Shown here: positions 54,198 to 62,130 of the stretch, in pieces
Numbering within the stretch: the first letter of the stretch is position 1
Layout: each line of letters begins with the position of its first letter
NCBI RefSeq assembly: GCF_900113435.1
Contig: NZ_FOPG01000001.1
Location: forward strand, 868,001-932,000
Direction of reading: 5' to 3'
DNA from: Sulfitobacter dubius
GTDB lineage: Bacteria; Pseudomonadota; Alphaproteobacteria; Rhodobacterales; Rhodobacteraceae
Length of the DNA: 64,000 bases
Translations under genes and position numbers: made by a program
The notes under the pieces: generated by a model
What the model was told of the DNA's origin: nothing
Databases searched by the model: none
What the model saw: only the letters and a program-made list of their open reading frames with translations

Positions 54198-55158
54198 AGT
54201 CATTCAACCGGGCCTCTCAACCTCAATTCAGGATTTGGGCCGTCCGGGCTATTTCCACCTTGGCATTCCGATTGGTGGCGCAATGGACCGTTTCGCGCTG
54301 CGCGTGGCCAACATGCTGGTCGGCAACCCCGAAGGGGCTGCGGGGCTCGAAGTGGTGTTCATGGGGCCCGAGATCGTCTTTGAAAAGGACGCGCTCGTTG
54401 CCGTGACCGGGGCGGATTTGCCTGCCAAGGTCGATGGCAAACCGCAGGAGGGCTGGACCGCCTTTGAGGTCAAAGCCGGTCAGACGCTGAAGTTCGATTT
54501 CCTCAAATCCGGGGCGCGGGCCTATATCGCAATCAGCGGCGGGATCGATACCCCCCCTGCCCTTGGTAGCCGCTCCACCTACCCAATCGGCGCACTCGGC
54601 GGTATCGAAGGTCGCAATGTACAGGCCGGAGACGTGATCCCGTTGGGCGAAGCGGAGATGATCGAACCGGGTCTGAATGTTCCTAAGGAGTTGCGCCGCC
54701 TGCCGGACAACCCCGCCGAACTGCGGGTGCTGCCCGGCCTTTATTGGCACCGCCTGACCCCTGCCGCGCAAGAGGGGTTCTTTGACGATGACTGGACTGT
54801 CGCACTTGAGGCGGACCGGATGGGATACCGTTTCAAGGGAGGCAAACCGCTTGAGTTTGTCGGTCGTGAACAGCCTTTCGGGGCCGGGGCCGATCCGTCC
54901 AACATTGTCGACGGCTGTTATTCCTACGGCTCCATTCAGGTGCCAGGTGGGTTGGAGCCGATCGTTCTGCACCGAGATGCGGTGTCGGGGGGCGGATATT
55001 TCACTTTGGGCGCGATCATCTCGGCCGACATGGACCTGATCGGACAGTTGCAACCGCATACACCGGTTAAGTTCCGCAAGGTGGGCATGGACGAGGCGCT
55101 GAAAGCGCGCAGCGACCGCAAGAAGATGCTCGCAGCGGTGCGTGCACACCTCGGCTAG
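54187..55158 (+). CDS. pxpC: 5-oxoprolinase subunit C / carboxyltransferase half 2 (AHS2)
   Basis: 323 residues of the KipA/AHS2 family: VIQPGLSTSIQDLGRPGYFH, GIPIGGAMDRFALRVANML and AISGGIDTPPALGSRSTYP are diagnostic. With PxpB it builds the barrel that holds the substrate amide. It is the last gene of the operon; a 24-bp tandem repeat covers its stop codon, with no effect on length. Confidence 0.92.
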   Translation: MSLKVIQPGLSTSIQDLGRPGYFHLGIPIGGAMDRFALRVANMLVGNPEGAAGLEVVFMGPEIVFEKDALVAVTGADLPAKVDGKPQEGWTAFEVKAGQTLKFDFLKSGARAYIAISGGIDTPPALGSRSTYPIGALGGIEGRNVQAGDVIPLGEAEMIEPGLNVPKELRRLPDNPAELRVLPGLYWHRLTPAAQEGFFDDDWTVALEADRMGYRFKGGKPLEFVGREQPFGAGADPSNIVDGCYSYGSIQVPGGLEPIVLHRDAVSGGGYFTLGAIISADMDLIGQLQPHTPVKFRKVGMDEALKARSDRKKMLAAVRAHLG

Positions 55159-55187
55159 CCCAGGCGTGCACACCTCGGCTAGCCCAG
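55141..55187 (+). repeat. 24-bp tandem duplication at the pxpC stop
   Basis: The 24 bases starting CGTGCACACCTCGGCTAG are repeated directly once, the second copy matching 23 of 24. The first copy contains the last codons and TAG of pxpC; the second is non-coding. It looks like recent slippage. Confidence 0.95.
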
Positions 55188-55364
55188 TGTAAGTGAATGG
55201 CCTCGGCGCCCTGATCGTTTCAGGCTGCCGGGGCGACACTTCGATATGCTCTCTTGAATGCAAATCGCGTTTAAGCTCTGATGTTGCGGGCAAACATCCA
55301 TGTCGGGGCGCGAACTTCACGGTTAGAAGGGAAAGCCCCCCAAACGCCCGTTGGTCAGGCCCAT

Positions 55365-56579
55365 ATGCACAGACTTGCCTCTCCCCCAAACCACAAACGA
55401 CGGGTGCTGCGGGTGCGTGGCACCGATGTCACCCTGCTGGAGGAAGTGCGCAAAATGGCCGTGGCGGACCTCGGCATCGACATCGAGCACGAGTCTCTGG
55501 ATTTCCTGACCTGCCAGCACCTCGCAGCAGTAGACCCGACGGGCTACGACGTCTACGAGCAATGCTTTCACAACCTCGATATCGTCTGGTACTGGGGCGC
55601 GTTGCAACCGATCCAGACCGACCGGATCAATCAATGGGATCACATTGGCGACCTTGCCAAGGACGGCGGGATTAGCAAATACACTTGGCAGGGCCATGGC
55701 GACGCCCCGGTACGCAAGCTGTACGTGCAGCCCGACGGGACTTTGGGTCAACAGCCGATGCCGACCATCAGCATGTTGCCTACAGCCCATAACGTCGACA
55801 GCTTCGGATTTGACCGCCGTCTGTTCGGCGATGAGGGGCCGGAGGGATCAAGCTGGGCGTGGCTGCTTGACCGGCGCGCCCGGGGCCGGATTGCATTGGT
55901 GGACGAGCCGGCGATCGGCATCTTTGATGCGGCCCTTGCCGCTGAAGCCAATGGTGATCTTACCTTTCAGGACATCGGGAATATGACTGTCGATGAGATC
56001 GACAGCCTGATGGCGCTGCTTGAGACCTTGCGCCAACAGGGCTTTTTCGCGGGCAGTTGGGTTACACCCGACGAGGCGGAGGCGTTCATTCAGACGGACC
56101 GCGTGTCAGTGCAGAGCATGTGGTCGCCTTCCTATGGCAACTTGGGCGAGATGGCCGGTATTTTCCGCGAAAGCGTGCCGCGCGAAGGCTACCGGGCGTG
56201 GCATGGCGGGGCCTCGCTTGCACGACACCTCGAAGGTGCAAAACTGGACATGGCCTATGACTATCTGAATTGGTGGCTTACCGGCCCCGCGGGCGCGCTC
56301 ATGGCACGGCAGGGGCATTACATGACGAATTCAAAGGGAGTCCGGGAGTATCTCAGCCCCGAAGAATGGGGCTATTGGTATGACGGAGACCCTGCCCGAT
56401 GCGACCTTAAGGGGCCGGACGGCAAGATCGTCGTGCGCACGGGCCAGCGTCGCCCCGGCGGTGCCTATCGTGAACGGGTCAGTCGGATCGCGCTTTGGAA
56501 CACTGTCATGGACGAGTACAACTACGCCGCCCGCTCTTGGAACCGCTTTATCCGGACTTTGGGAAGCTCGACCACATGA
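55365..56579 (+). CDS. Leaderless spermidine/putrescine-type binding protein paralogue
   Basis: About 404 residues resembling PotD-type binding proteins, with VLRVRGTDVTLLEEVRKMA at the start and DVYEQCFHNLDIVWYWGAL. The C-terminal half is clearly related to the exported protein at 62131 (YDYLNWWLTGPAGALMARQG against YADYWLSGPPAIAVSEQG; DEYNYAARSWNRFI against DEYDLLIQKWDEFL). It has no signal peptide, at either possible start (55281 or 55365), so it should stay in the cytosol. Its stop overlaps the ATG of a GntR-like regulator, suggesting it is a ligand sensor for that protein, not a transporter part. This role is inferred. Confidence 0.75.
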   Translation: MHRLASPPNHKRRVLRVRGTDVTLLEEVRKMAVADLGIDIEHESLDFLTCQHLAAVDPTGYDVYEQCFHNLDIVWYWGALQPIQTDRINQWDHIGDLAKDGGISKYTWQGHGDAPVRKLYVQPDGTLGQQPMPTISMLPTAHNVDSFGFDRRLFGDEGPEGSSWAWLLDRRARGRIALVDEPAIGIFDAALAAEANGDLTFQDIGNMTVDEIDSLMALLETLRQQGFFAGSWVTPDEAEAFIQTDRVSVQSMWSPSYGNLGEMAGIFRESVPREGYRAWHGGASLARHLEGAKLDMAYDYLNWWLTGPAGALMARQGHYMTNSKGVREYLSPEEWGYWYDGDPARCDLKGPDGKIVVRTGQRRPGGAYRERVSRIALWNTVMDEYNYAARSWNRFIRTLGSSTT

Positions 56580-57562
56580 GTGCAAGGCCGACCACCCCCG
56601 GGCAAGACCCGCTTTATGAAACCATCAGTCGCGTTCTGCGGCACAATATCCGTTCGGGGCGCTTGCCGGAGGGATTTGTTCTGATTGAGGGTCCGATTGC
56701 CAAGTTGATGCAAACCAGTCGCGCGCCCGTCCAGGCCTCTTTGCGCATCCTCAACGCTGAAGGGTTGATCCACCGGTTTCGCGGGCGCGGTTATCTGGTC
56801 GGGGATGGAGCGACGAGCCTTACGCCGATCCGCAAATCGCTGGAGGAGTTCGGGTTTGAAATCCCGGATGTCTCACGTTCAGCCCTCGCGGTCCGCGGGA
56901 CGTGGCAGCGGGTCTATGACAAGGTAGAGGCCGAGATTGCCGCCTGCCAGATTTTCGGAGAGTTTAGGGTCATTGAAACGGAACTGGCCAATCATCTGGG
57001 CGTGAGCCGCACCGTGGCACGCGACGTGCTCAGCCGCCTTAACGAACGCGGGTTGATCCGCAAAGGCGCCACCTCGCACTGGCTAGCCGGGCCGCTGACG
57101 GCCCGAACCCTCCGCGAGAAATTCGAGCTGCGCAGCATCATGGAACCTGCCGCTTTAATGCAGGCCTCAGATTACATCGACCACGCGCAGATCATGCAGG
57201 TGAGCGCACATATCGAAAGCGGCAAGGCAAAGAACTCAGCTCAACTTGAAGATGAGCTGATGCGACTCTGTCTGGGGCGGACGCCGAACAGTGCGCTGGT
57301 GGAAATCATTAGCAACAACCGCCTGCTGCTTTCGGCAATGGACAAGGCTCTGAGCGACCTTGGATTGCCCGTAGATCCCGTCGCGCTGGATCAGTACCAG
57401 ACCCTGTTCGAGCTAATCGGTTCACGCCAAATCGATGCAGCTGCAGCGTACCTTAGGGAACATTTGCGCGTCTTGTCGTTCAAGAGCGTTGCCCGGCTTA
57501 AAATCGTTGCGCTGATTCCTGAAAGCGAGTCGCTGCCGCCCTATTTGACCCCGGTTATATAA
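56576..57562 (+). CDS. GntR-like regulator with two winged-helix domains
   Basis: 328 residues. A first winged-helix region spans about 12-78 (LYETISRVLRHNIRSGRLPEG, then RAPVQASLRILNAEGLIH) and a second spans about 110-180 (WQRVYDKVEAEIAACQIFGE, then HLGVSRTVARDVLSRLNERG). A helical FCD-like C-terminal domain follows. Most GntR proteins have one winged helix. The start at 56576 overlaps the previous stop (ATGA). It probably controls the transporter operon starting at 57795. Confidence 0.85.
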   Translation: MSARPTTPGQDPLYETISRVLRHNIRSGRLPEGFVLIEGPIAKLMQTSRAPVQASLRILNAEGLIHRFRGRGYLVGDGATSLTPIRKSLEEFGFEIPDVSRSALAVRGTWQRVYDKVEAEIAACQIFGEFRVIETELANHLGVSRTVARDVLSRLNERGLIRKGATSHWLAGPLTARTLREKFELRSIMEPAALMQASDYIDHAQIMQVSAHIESGKAKNSAQLEDELMRLCLGRTPNSALVEIISNNRLLLSAMDKALSDLGLPVDPVALDQYQTLFELIGSRQIDAAAAYLREHLRVLSFKSVARLKIVALIPESESLPPYLTPVI

Positions 57563-57608
57563 AAATGGATTTCGGACCCTAAGTTCATTTTCATACTGAG
57601 TAAAATTG

Positions 57609-57697
57609 CATCTTTTCGATCATTTTTCCACCTAAGGTAGCTTTTCCGGCTCTAAATTTCGAAAAGATGGCTATTGCTATGTAGTCAAATTAGCCAT
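57609..57697. promoter_or_regulatory. AT-rich promoter region with two inverted repeats
   Basis: In the 230-bp gap before the transporter operon are a perfect 11-bp inverted repeat CATCTTTTCGA / TCGAAAAGATG (57609-57619 and 57659-57669) and an interlocking ATGGCTA / TAGCCAT (57667-57673 and 57691-57697). The two share bases 57667-57669. These are candidate sites for the two-headed GntR-like regulator. Confidence 0.5.
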
Positions 57698-57794
57698 TTC
57701 ATACTTTATACATTTTGCGGAAAGGTGCCGAAAGAGCGACCTTTTGCTCCCCCGATACCGTTCGAGGGGACATCCGCGAAAGAGAGAGGGCTCT

Positions 57795-58880
57795 ATGACG
57801 CAAAGCGAACCAATTTTTCGGATGGAAGGTGTGACGCACAGGTACGGCGATCTGACCGCACTTGATGACATCGATTTTGTCGCCGAAGACAACAGCTATA
57901 TCGCCCTACTCGGGCCTTCGGGATCCGGCAAAACCTGCCTCCTGCGGGTAATCGCGGGCTTCGAGAAGCCGGACAAGGGGCGCATCTGGTTTCAGGGGCG
58001 CGACATCACCGACCTACCCGCCCACGAGCGCGGCATCGGTTTTGTGTTTCAGAACTTCGCCCTCTTCCCACATCTGACCATCTTCGAGAACGTGGCCTTT
58101 GGTCTACGCAATGGCGCGGTCAAAGTGTCGGAGACCGACATCGCCGATCGGGTGACGGACGCGATCGACATGGTGGGCCTCACAGGATTGGAAGACCGCA
58201 GCCCGGATCAGATTTCTGGCGGCCAGAAACAACGTGTCGCCTTGGCGCGGTCGCTCGTATTGCAGCCCAAACTGGTGCTTTTGGATGAACCTCTAGGTGC
58301 GCTTGACGCGAACCTGCGCGAACGGATGCAGATCGAACTGCGGGCCATTCGCGAACGGCTTGACGTGACCTTCCTGCATGTCACGGGCAGCGAAACCGAA
58401 GCGCTCGCGATGGGCGATAAAGTGGCGGTGCTGGATCAGGGACAAATCGTACAATACGGAACGCCCGACGCGATTTACGACAGCCCGGCAATTTCGGATG
58501 TGGCGCTGTTTCTCAACAGGTTCAACCTATTCAATGGCGAACTTCAGGGAGATACCTTTGTTGGCCCCTTTGGCACCGTGCCGGTGACCGCCGCGCAACC
58601 GAACAAATCCGACGTCTATGCCATCCGCTATGACCGTACTCGGATCTTTAGCGCAGACGCCGTTGACCTGCCCGGCCCGGCCTTGCCCGTGCGCTACCTC
58701 GCCAGCGAATATCTCGGCTCGTCGATCGTTTTCCTGTTCGAGACCAAGGACCGCAAGACCGTCGAAGTCGACCACCACCTCAGCCTTGGTGAGCCCCGCG
58801 ATCTGACGGTCGGAGAGAACTACACACTGTCATGGGATCCCGCGCAGGCGATCGTATTCGGAAAGGAAACCGCAAGATGA
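57795..58880 (+). CDS. Polyamine-type ABC ATPase lacking the H-loop histidine
   Basis: 361 residues, PotA-like: Walker A GPSGSGKT (Lys46), Q-loop Gln86, signature ISGGQKQRVALARSL, Walker B LVLLDEPLGALD, and a C-terminal TOBE-like domain (about 270-355). At the H-loop, where PotA proteins have VTHDQ, this reads VTGSE, so Gly198 replaces the switch histidine. The downstream operon carries another ATPase at 63428. Start at ATG 57795 (MTQSEP) with AGAGAGGG upstream. Confidence 0.9.
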   Translation: MTQSEPIFRMEGVTHRYGDLTALDDIDFVAEDNSYIALLGPSGSGKTCLLRVIAGFEKPDKGRIWFQGRDITDLPAHERGIGFVFQNFALFPHLTIFENVAFGLRNGAVKVSETDIADRVTDAIDMVGLTGLEDRSPDQISGGQKQRVALARSLVLQPKLVLLDEPLGALDANLRERMQIELRAIRERLDVTFLHVTGSETEALAMGDKVAVLDQGQIVQYGTPDAIYDSPAISDVALFLNRFNLFNGELQGDTFVGPFGTVPVTAAQPNKSDVYAIRYDRTRIFSADAVDLPGPALPVRYLASEYLGSSIVFLFETKDRKTVEVDHHLSLGEPRDLTVGENYTLSWDPAQAIVFGKETAR

Positions 58881-59743
58881 GCGCTGCAACTTCGAACCGG
58901 GACAAGTCAAACACTTTCCGACTACTCGTCCCCGGCGTGGTCTGGATGATTCTGTTCCTCGTCGCCCCGATCATGATGATCCTTTATGTTTCGTTCTGGA
59001 CGCAGACGACCTTCTCGATCAACTCGACACTGACTCTCGACAGCTGGAAGAACTTCTTTGCATCAGAGGCTTATGTCGGTGCCTTGTGGACGACAATCCG
59101 TTTGTGGCTCATCGTTCTCACGCTGACGCTTCTGATCGGTTATCCGGCAGCGCTTTTCGTAGGGCTGCTCGTCAAGAGCAAGACGCTCTCGACGATCCTG
59201 CTGGTCCTTTGCGTTATCCCCTTCTGGACCTCCTTCCTAATCCGCGTTCTGGCCTGGCGCCCCATGCTAGGCAAGGAAGGCGCGATCAATATTATCCTTC
59301 AGAAACTGGGTCTTATCGACAGCCCGATTGAGGTGCTGCTGTTCTCGGAACTGTCGGTCGTCATCGGCATGACCCAGATTTACGTGGTCTTCATGGTTGG
59401 CCCCATCGCCTTCATGCTGGGCCGCATCGACCGCAACATTATCGAAGCTGCCCGTGACCTTGGCGCAGGCTTTGGGCGCATCTTCTGGAAAATCGTCCTG
59501 CCGCTCAGCCTGCCCGGTGTCGTGGTAGGTGCCATCTTTGTCAGCGTCATGGTGCTGGGGGAATTCGCCACATCCGGTGCCCTGTCGGGCCGCAAGGTGA
59601 ACCTTTTAGGCAATATCATCGTGACGCAGGTTGGGTCGTTAAAATGGGCGATGGCCTCGGTTGTCGGGGTGATCCTGACGATCCTGCTGGGCATCGTGGT
59701 TGCAGGCTTCCTGCGCATCGTCGACCTCAAGCGGGAGATTTAA
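58877..59743 (+). CDS. potB: Polyamine-type ABC permease, PotB-like
   Basis: 288 residues, six spans (LLVPGVVWMILFLVAPIMMI first). EAARDLGAGFGRIFWKIVLPLSLPG is the EAA loop for ATPase contact. Start at 58877 overlaps the ATPase stop by ATGA; the longer upstream frame is rejected. Confidence 0.9.
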   Translation: MSAATSNRDKSNTFRLLVPGVVWMILFLVAPIMMILYVSFWTQTTFSINSTLTLDSWKNFFASEAYVGALWTTIRLWLIVLTLTLLIGYPAALFVGLLVKSKTLSTILLVLCVIPFWTSFLIRVLAWRPMLGKEGAINIILQKLGLIDSPIEVLLFSELSVVIGMTQIYVVFMVGPIAFMLGRIDRNIIEAARDLGAGFGRIFWKIVLPLSLPGVVVGAIFVSVMVLGEFATSGALSGRKVNLLGNIIVTQVGSLKWAMASVVGVILTILLGIVVAGFLRIVDLKREI

Positions 59744-59746
59744 GAG

Positions 59747-60598
59747 ATGGAATCCAAAGTCCTCAAGCCAATCCTCGCGGTCTATGTCGGCCTGTTCATC
59801 CTGTTCCTTTATGGTCCTTTCATCGTGCTGGGCATCCTATCCTTTCAGCAAGGCCCGGAGGGCGGCCCACAGTTCCCGATTATCTCTTGGTCAACCTATT
59901 GGTATCAACACCTCTTCGGCCTGACGCCCCCCTCCCGGATTGCGCCCCTGCCCGTTGGCGAAGCGCTGATCCGCTCCTTGGTGCTGGCCTTTATGACAAT
60001 GGTCACTGCGACGGTTCTGGGTGTCATGGCAGCACAGGCGTTCCGCAAGCGGTTCCGCGGCGCGGGCATCGTGTTCTACCTGATCGTGCTGGGCATGATG
60101 GTGCCGGGGGTTCTGACTGGGCTGGGCACCTCGCTTTTGGCCAACAATGTAGTCGGGATCGAGCGGCATTGGTGGAGCACGGCGTTTCTGGCGCATGTGG
60201 TCTATACCTTCCCCTTTGCCTTTTTGGTGATGCTGGCGATCCTCAACCGCTTTGACGGATCGGTCGAAGAAGCCTCCTGGTCGCTAGGCGTGTCGCCGAT
60301 CACGACCTTCCGCAAGGTGACCTTCCCGCTGATCTTTCCCGGCGTGCTGTCGGCCATGCTCTTTGCATTCACGCTGAGTTTCGACGAATTCCCGCGTACG
60401 CTCTTTGCATCCGGACGTGACCAGACCCTGCCTCTTGCGATCTACGGCACCTTCTCGGTCGAAATTCACCCGAACATCTTTGCCTTCGGCGTAATGACCA
60501 CCCTGTTCTCATTTGCGCTGCTGTCGGTCTACGGCATCCTGATGGCGCTGAGCGTGCGGCGCGCCAAGAAGATGGCCATGCAGGAAGACATCGCATGA
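59747..60598 (+). CDS. potC: Polyamine-type ABC permease, PotC-like
   Basis: 283 residues, six spans starting with VYVGLFILFLYGPFIVLGIL. EEASWSLGVSPITTFRKVTF is the EAA loop. Three bases after the previous stop and four-base overlap with the first dehydrogenase, so transport and metabolism are in one transcript. Confidence 0.9.
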   Translation: MESKVLKPILAVYVGLFILFLYGPFIVLGILSFQQGPEGGPQFPIISWSTYWYQHLFGLTPPSRIAPLPVGEALIRSLVLAFMTMVTATVLGVMAAQAFRKRFRGAGIVFYLIVLGMMVPGVLTGLGTSLLANNVVGIERHWWSTAFLAHVVYTFPFAFLVMLAILNRFDGSVEEASWSLGVSPITTFRKVTFPLIFPGVLSAMLFAFTLSFDEFPRTLFASGRDQTLPLAIYGTFSVEIHPNIFAFGVMTTLFSFALLSVYGILMALSVRRAKKMAMQEDIA

Positions 60599-61311
60599 GC
60601 ACCGTGATCATCACAGGCGCAGGATCGGGGATCGGGCTGGCTGTCGCCACAAAACTCGCGGCACTGGAGTATAATGTCGTCGTGAACGACTACGACGCCG
60701 ATGCCGCAGAGCGTGCGGCTAAGGAAGTCGGCGGCATTGGGGTGCAGGGTGATGTGTCGAATGAGGCAGATGTGGCCCGCATGGTGGCGCGCTGTACCGA
60801 AGCCTTCGGCGCACCGACGCATTTGGTCAATAACGCGGGTCATGTTCACCAGTCGCGGTTTGTCGATCTGGCGCCTGAGGACTTTGACCGCATGGTCGCG
60901 GTTCACCTGCGCGGCACCTATCTGTGTACCCGTGCTGTCCTGCCGCAAATGCTGAAAAACAAAGCCGGTTGCGTGGTCAACATGGCGTCGCAGCTTGGCC
61001 AGATCGGCGGGATCGAACTGGTCCATTACTCCGCCGCAAAGGCCGGGATCATCGGCATGACCAAGGCGCTAGCTCGCGAGGTGTCGACCCAGGGCGTGCG
61101 CGTCAATGCCGTGGCGCCAGGCCCGATCAACACACCACTGGTGCGTGCCCTGTCGGACGACTGGCGCGCGGCCAAGGCTGCCGAGCTTCCGCTGGGCCAC
61201 TTTGGCGAGCCGGAGGATGTGGCCGAAACTGTCGCTTTCCTATGTTCAGAAGCCGCACGGATTTACGTGGGCCAGACCCTGTCACCCAACTCCGGAGACG
61301 TAATGCTATGA
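60595..61311 (+). CDS. Short-chain dehydrogenase/reductase 1
   Basis: 238 residues, classical SDR. Nucleotide loop TGAGSGIG, NNAG, catalytic Ser132, Tyr145 and Lys149 (HYSAAKAG). Substrate unknown; coupling to the permease gene suggests it oxidises or reduces an imported compound. ATGA overlap with both neighbours. Confidence 0.9.
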   Translation: MSTVIITGAGSGIGLAVATKLAALEYNVVVNDYDADAAERAAKEVGGIGVQGDVSNEADVARMVARCTEAFGAPTHLVNNAGHVHQSRFVDLAPEDFDRMVAVHLRGTYLCTRAVLPQMLKNKAGCVVNMASQLGQIGGIELVHYSAAKAGIIGMTKALAREVSTQGVRVNAVAPGPINTPLVRALSDDWRAAKAAELPLGHFGEPEDVAETVAFLCSEAARIYVGQTLSPNSGDVML

Positions 61312-62063
61312 CCTCAATCGCGTTGATCACGGGCGCCGGCATCGGCATCGGTCAGGCCACGGCCAAGGCGCTGGCCGCACGCGGCGACCATGTTGTCGTC
61401 ACCGACGTACTCGAAGATGAGGGCCGCAATGTCGTGCAGGAAATCCGCAAGGCGGGCGGCAAGGCCGAATTTCAGCATCTCGACGTTACCGACACCAAAC
61501 GCGCTGACACCGTGGTCAAGGATATCGAAACCCGCTTTGGCAAGATCGACACGATCGTGGCGAATGCGGGGATTGCCCACCGCGTCCCGCTGGAGCAACT
61601 GACAGACGAGAAATGGGATCAGACATTCGATATTGATCTTAAGGGCATGCTGCGTGTGATCCGCCCGGCCGCCGCCGGGATGAAAGCCCGCGGCAGTGGC
61701 GCGATTGTCTGCCTGTCGTCGATCATGGGCGTCGCCTATGGCTGGGACGAACATGTTCATTATTCCGCCGCGAAATCTGGTGTCGTGGGGCTCGTCCGGG
61801 GCTTGGCGGTTGAGTTGGGTAGCCATGGGGTGCGCGTGAACGGCGTGGCGCCGGGCTACATCCGCACCGCCCAGCTTTTGTCAGAGAAACATTCACTTGG
61901 TCCCGAAGGCGCCAAAACAGTGGGCGAGATTGTCCCTCTGGGCCGCATCGGACAGCCCGATGACATCGCTGATGTCGTGGGTTTCCTCGCGTCGGATGCG
62001 GCGCGGTATCTGACAGGACAGGTCATTACAGTGGACGGTGGGCTGATGGTCGGGCGCTACTGA
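61308..62063 (+). CDS. Short-chain dehydrogenase/reductase 2
   Basis: 251 residues, classical SDR: TGAGIGIG, NAG, Ser138, Tyr152 and Lys156 (HYSAAKSG), ending in DGGLMVGRY. Only moderately like SDR1, so not a recent duplication. ATG 61308 overlaps the SDR1 stop. Two dehydrogenases in tandem suggest consecutive oxidations of a hydroxyl-bearing substrate, such as a polyol or amino alcohol; this is inference. Confidence 0.9.
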   Translation: MTSIALITGAGIGIGQATAKALAARGDHVVVTDVLEDEGRNVVQEIRKAGGKAEFQHLDVTDTKRADTVVKDIETRFGKIDTIVANAGIAHRVPLEQLTDEKWDQTFDIDLKGMLRVIRPAAAGMKARGSGAIVCLSSIMGVAYGWDEHVHYSAAKSGVVGLVRGLAVELGSHGVRVNGVAPGYIRTAQLLSEKHSLGPEGAKTVGEIVPLGRIGQPDDIADVVGFLASDAARYLTGQVITVDGGLMVGRY

Positions 62064-62130
62064 ACACGCAAGGAAGGTCTGCCTTCCCAACAAAAACTAA
62101 AATTAAACGACCGCAACAAGGAGTATAAAA

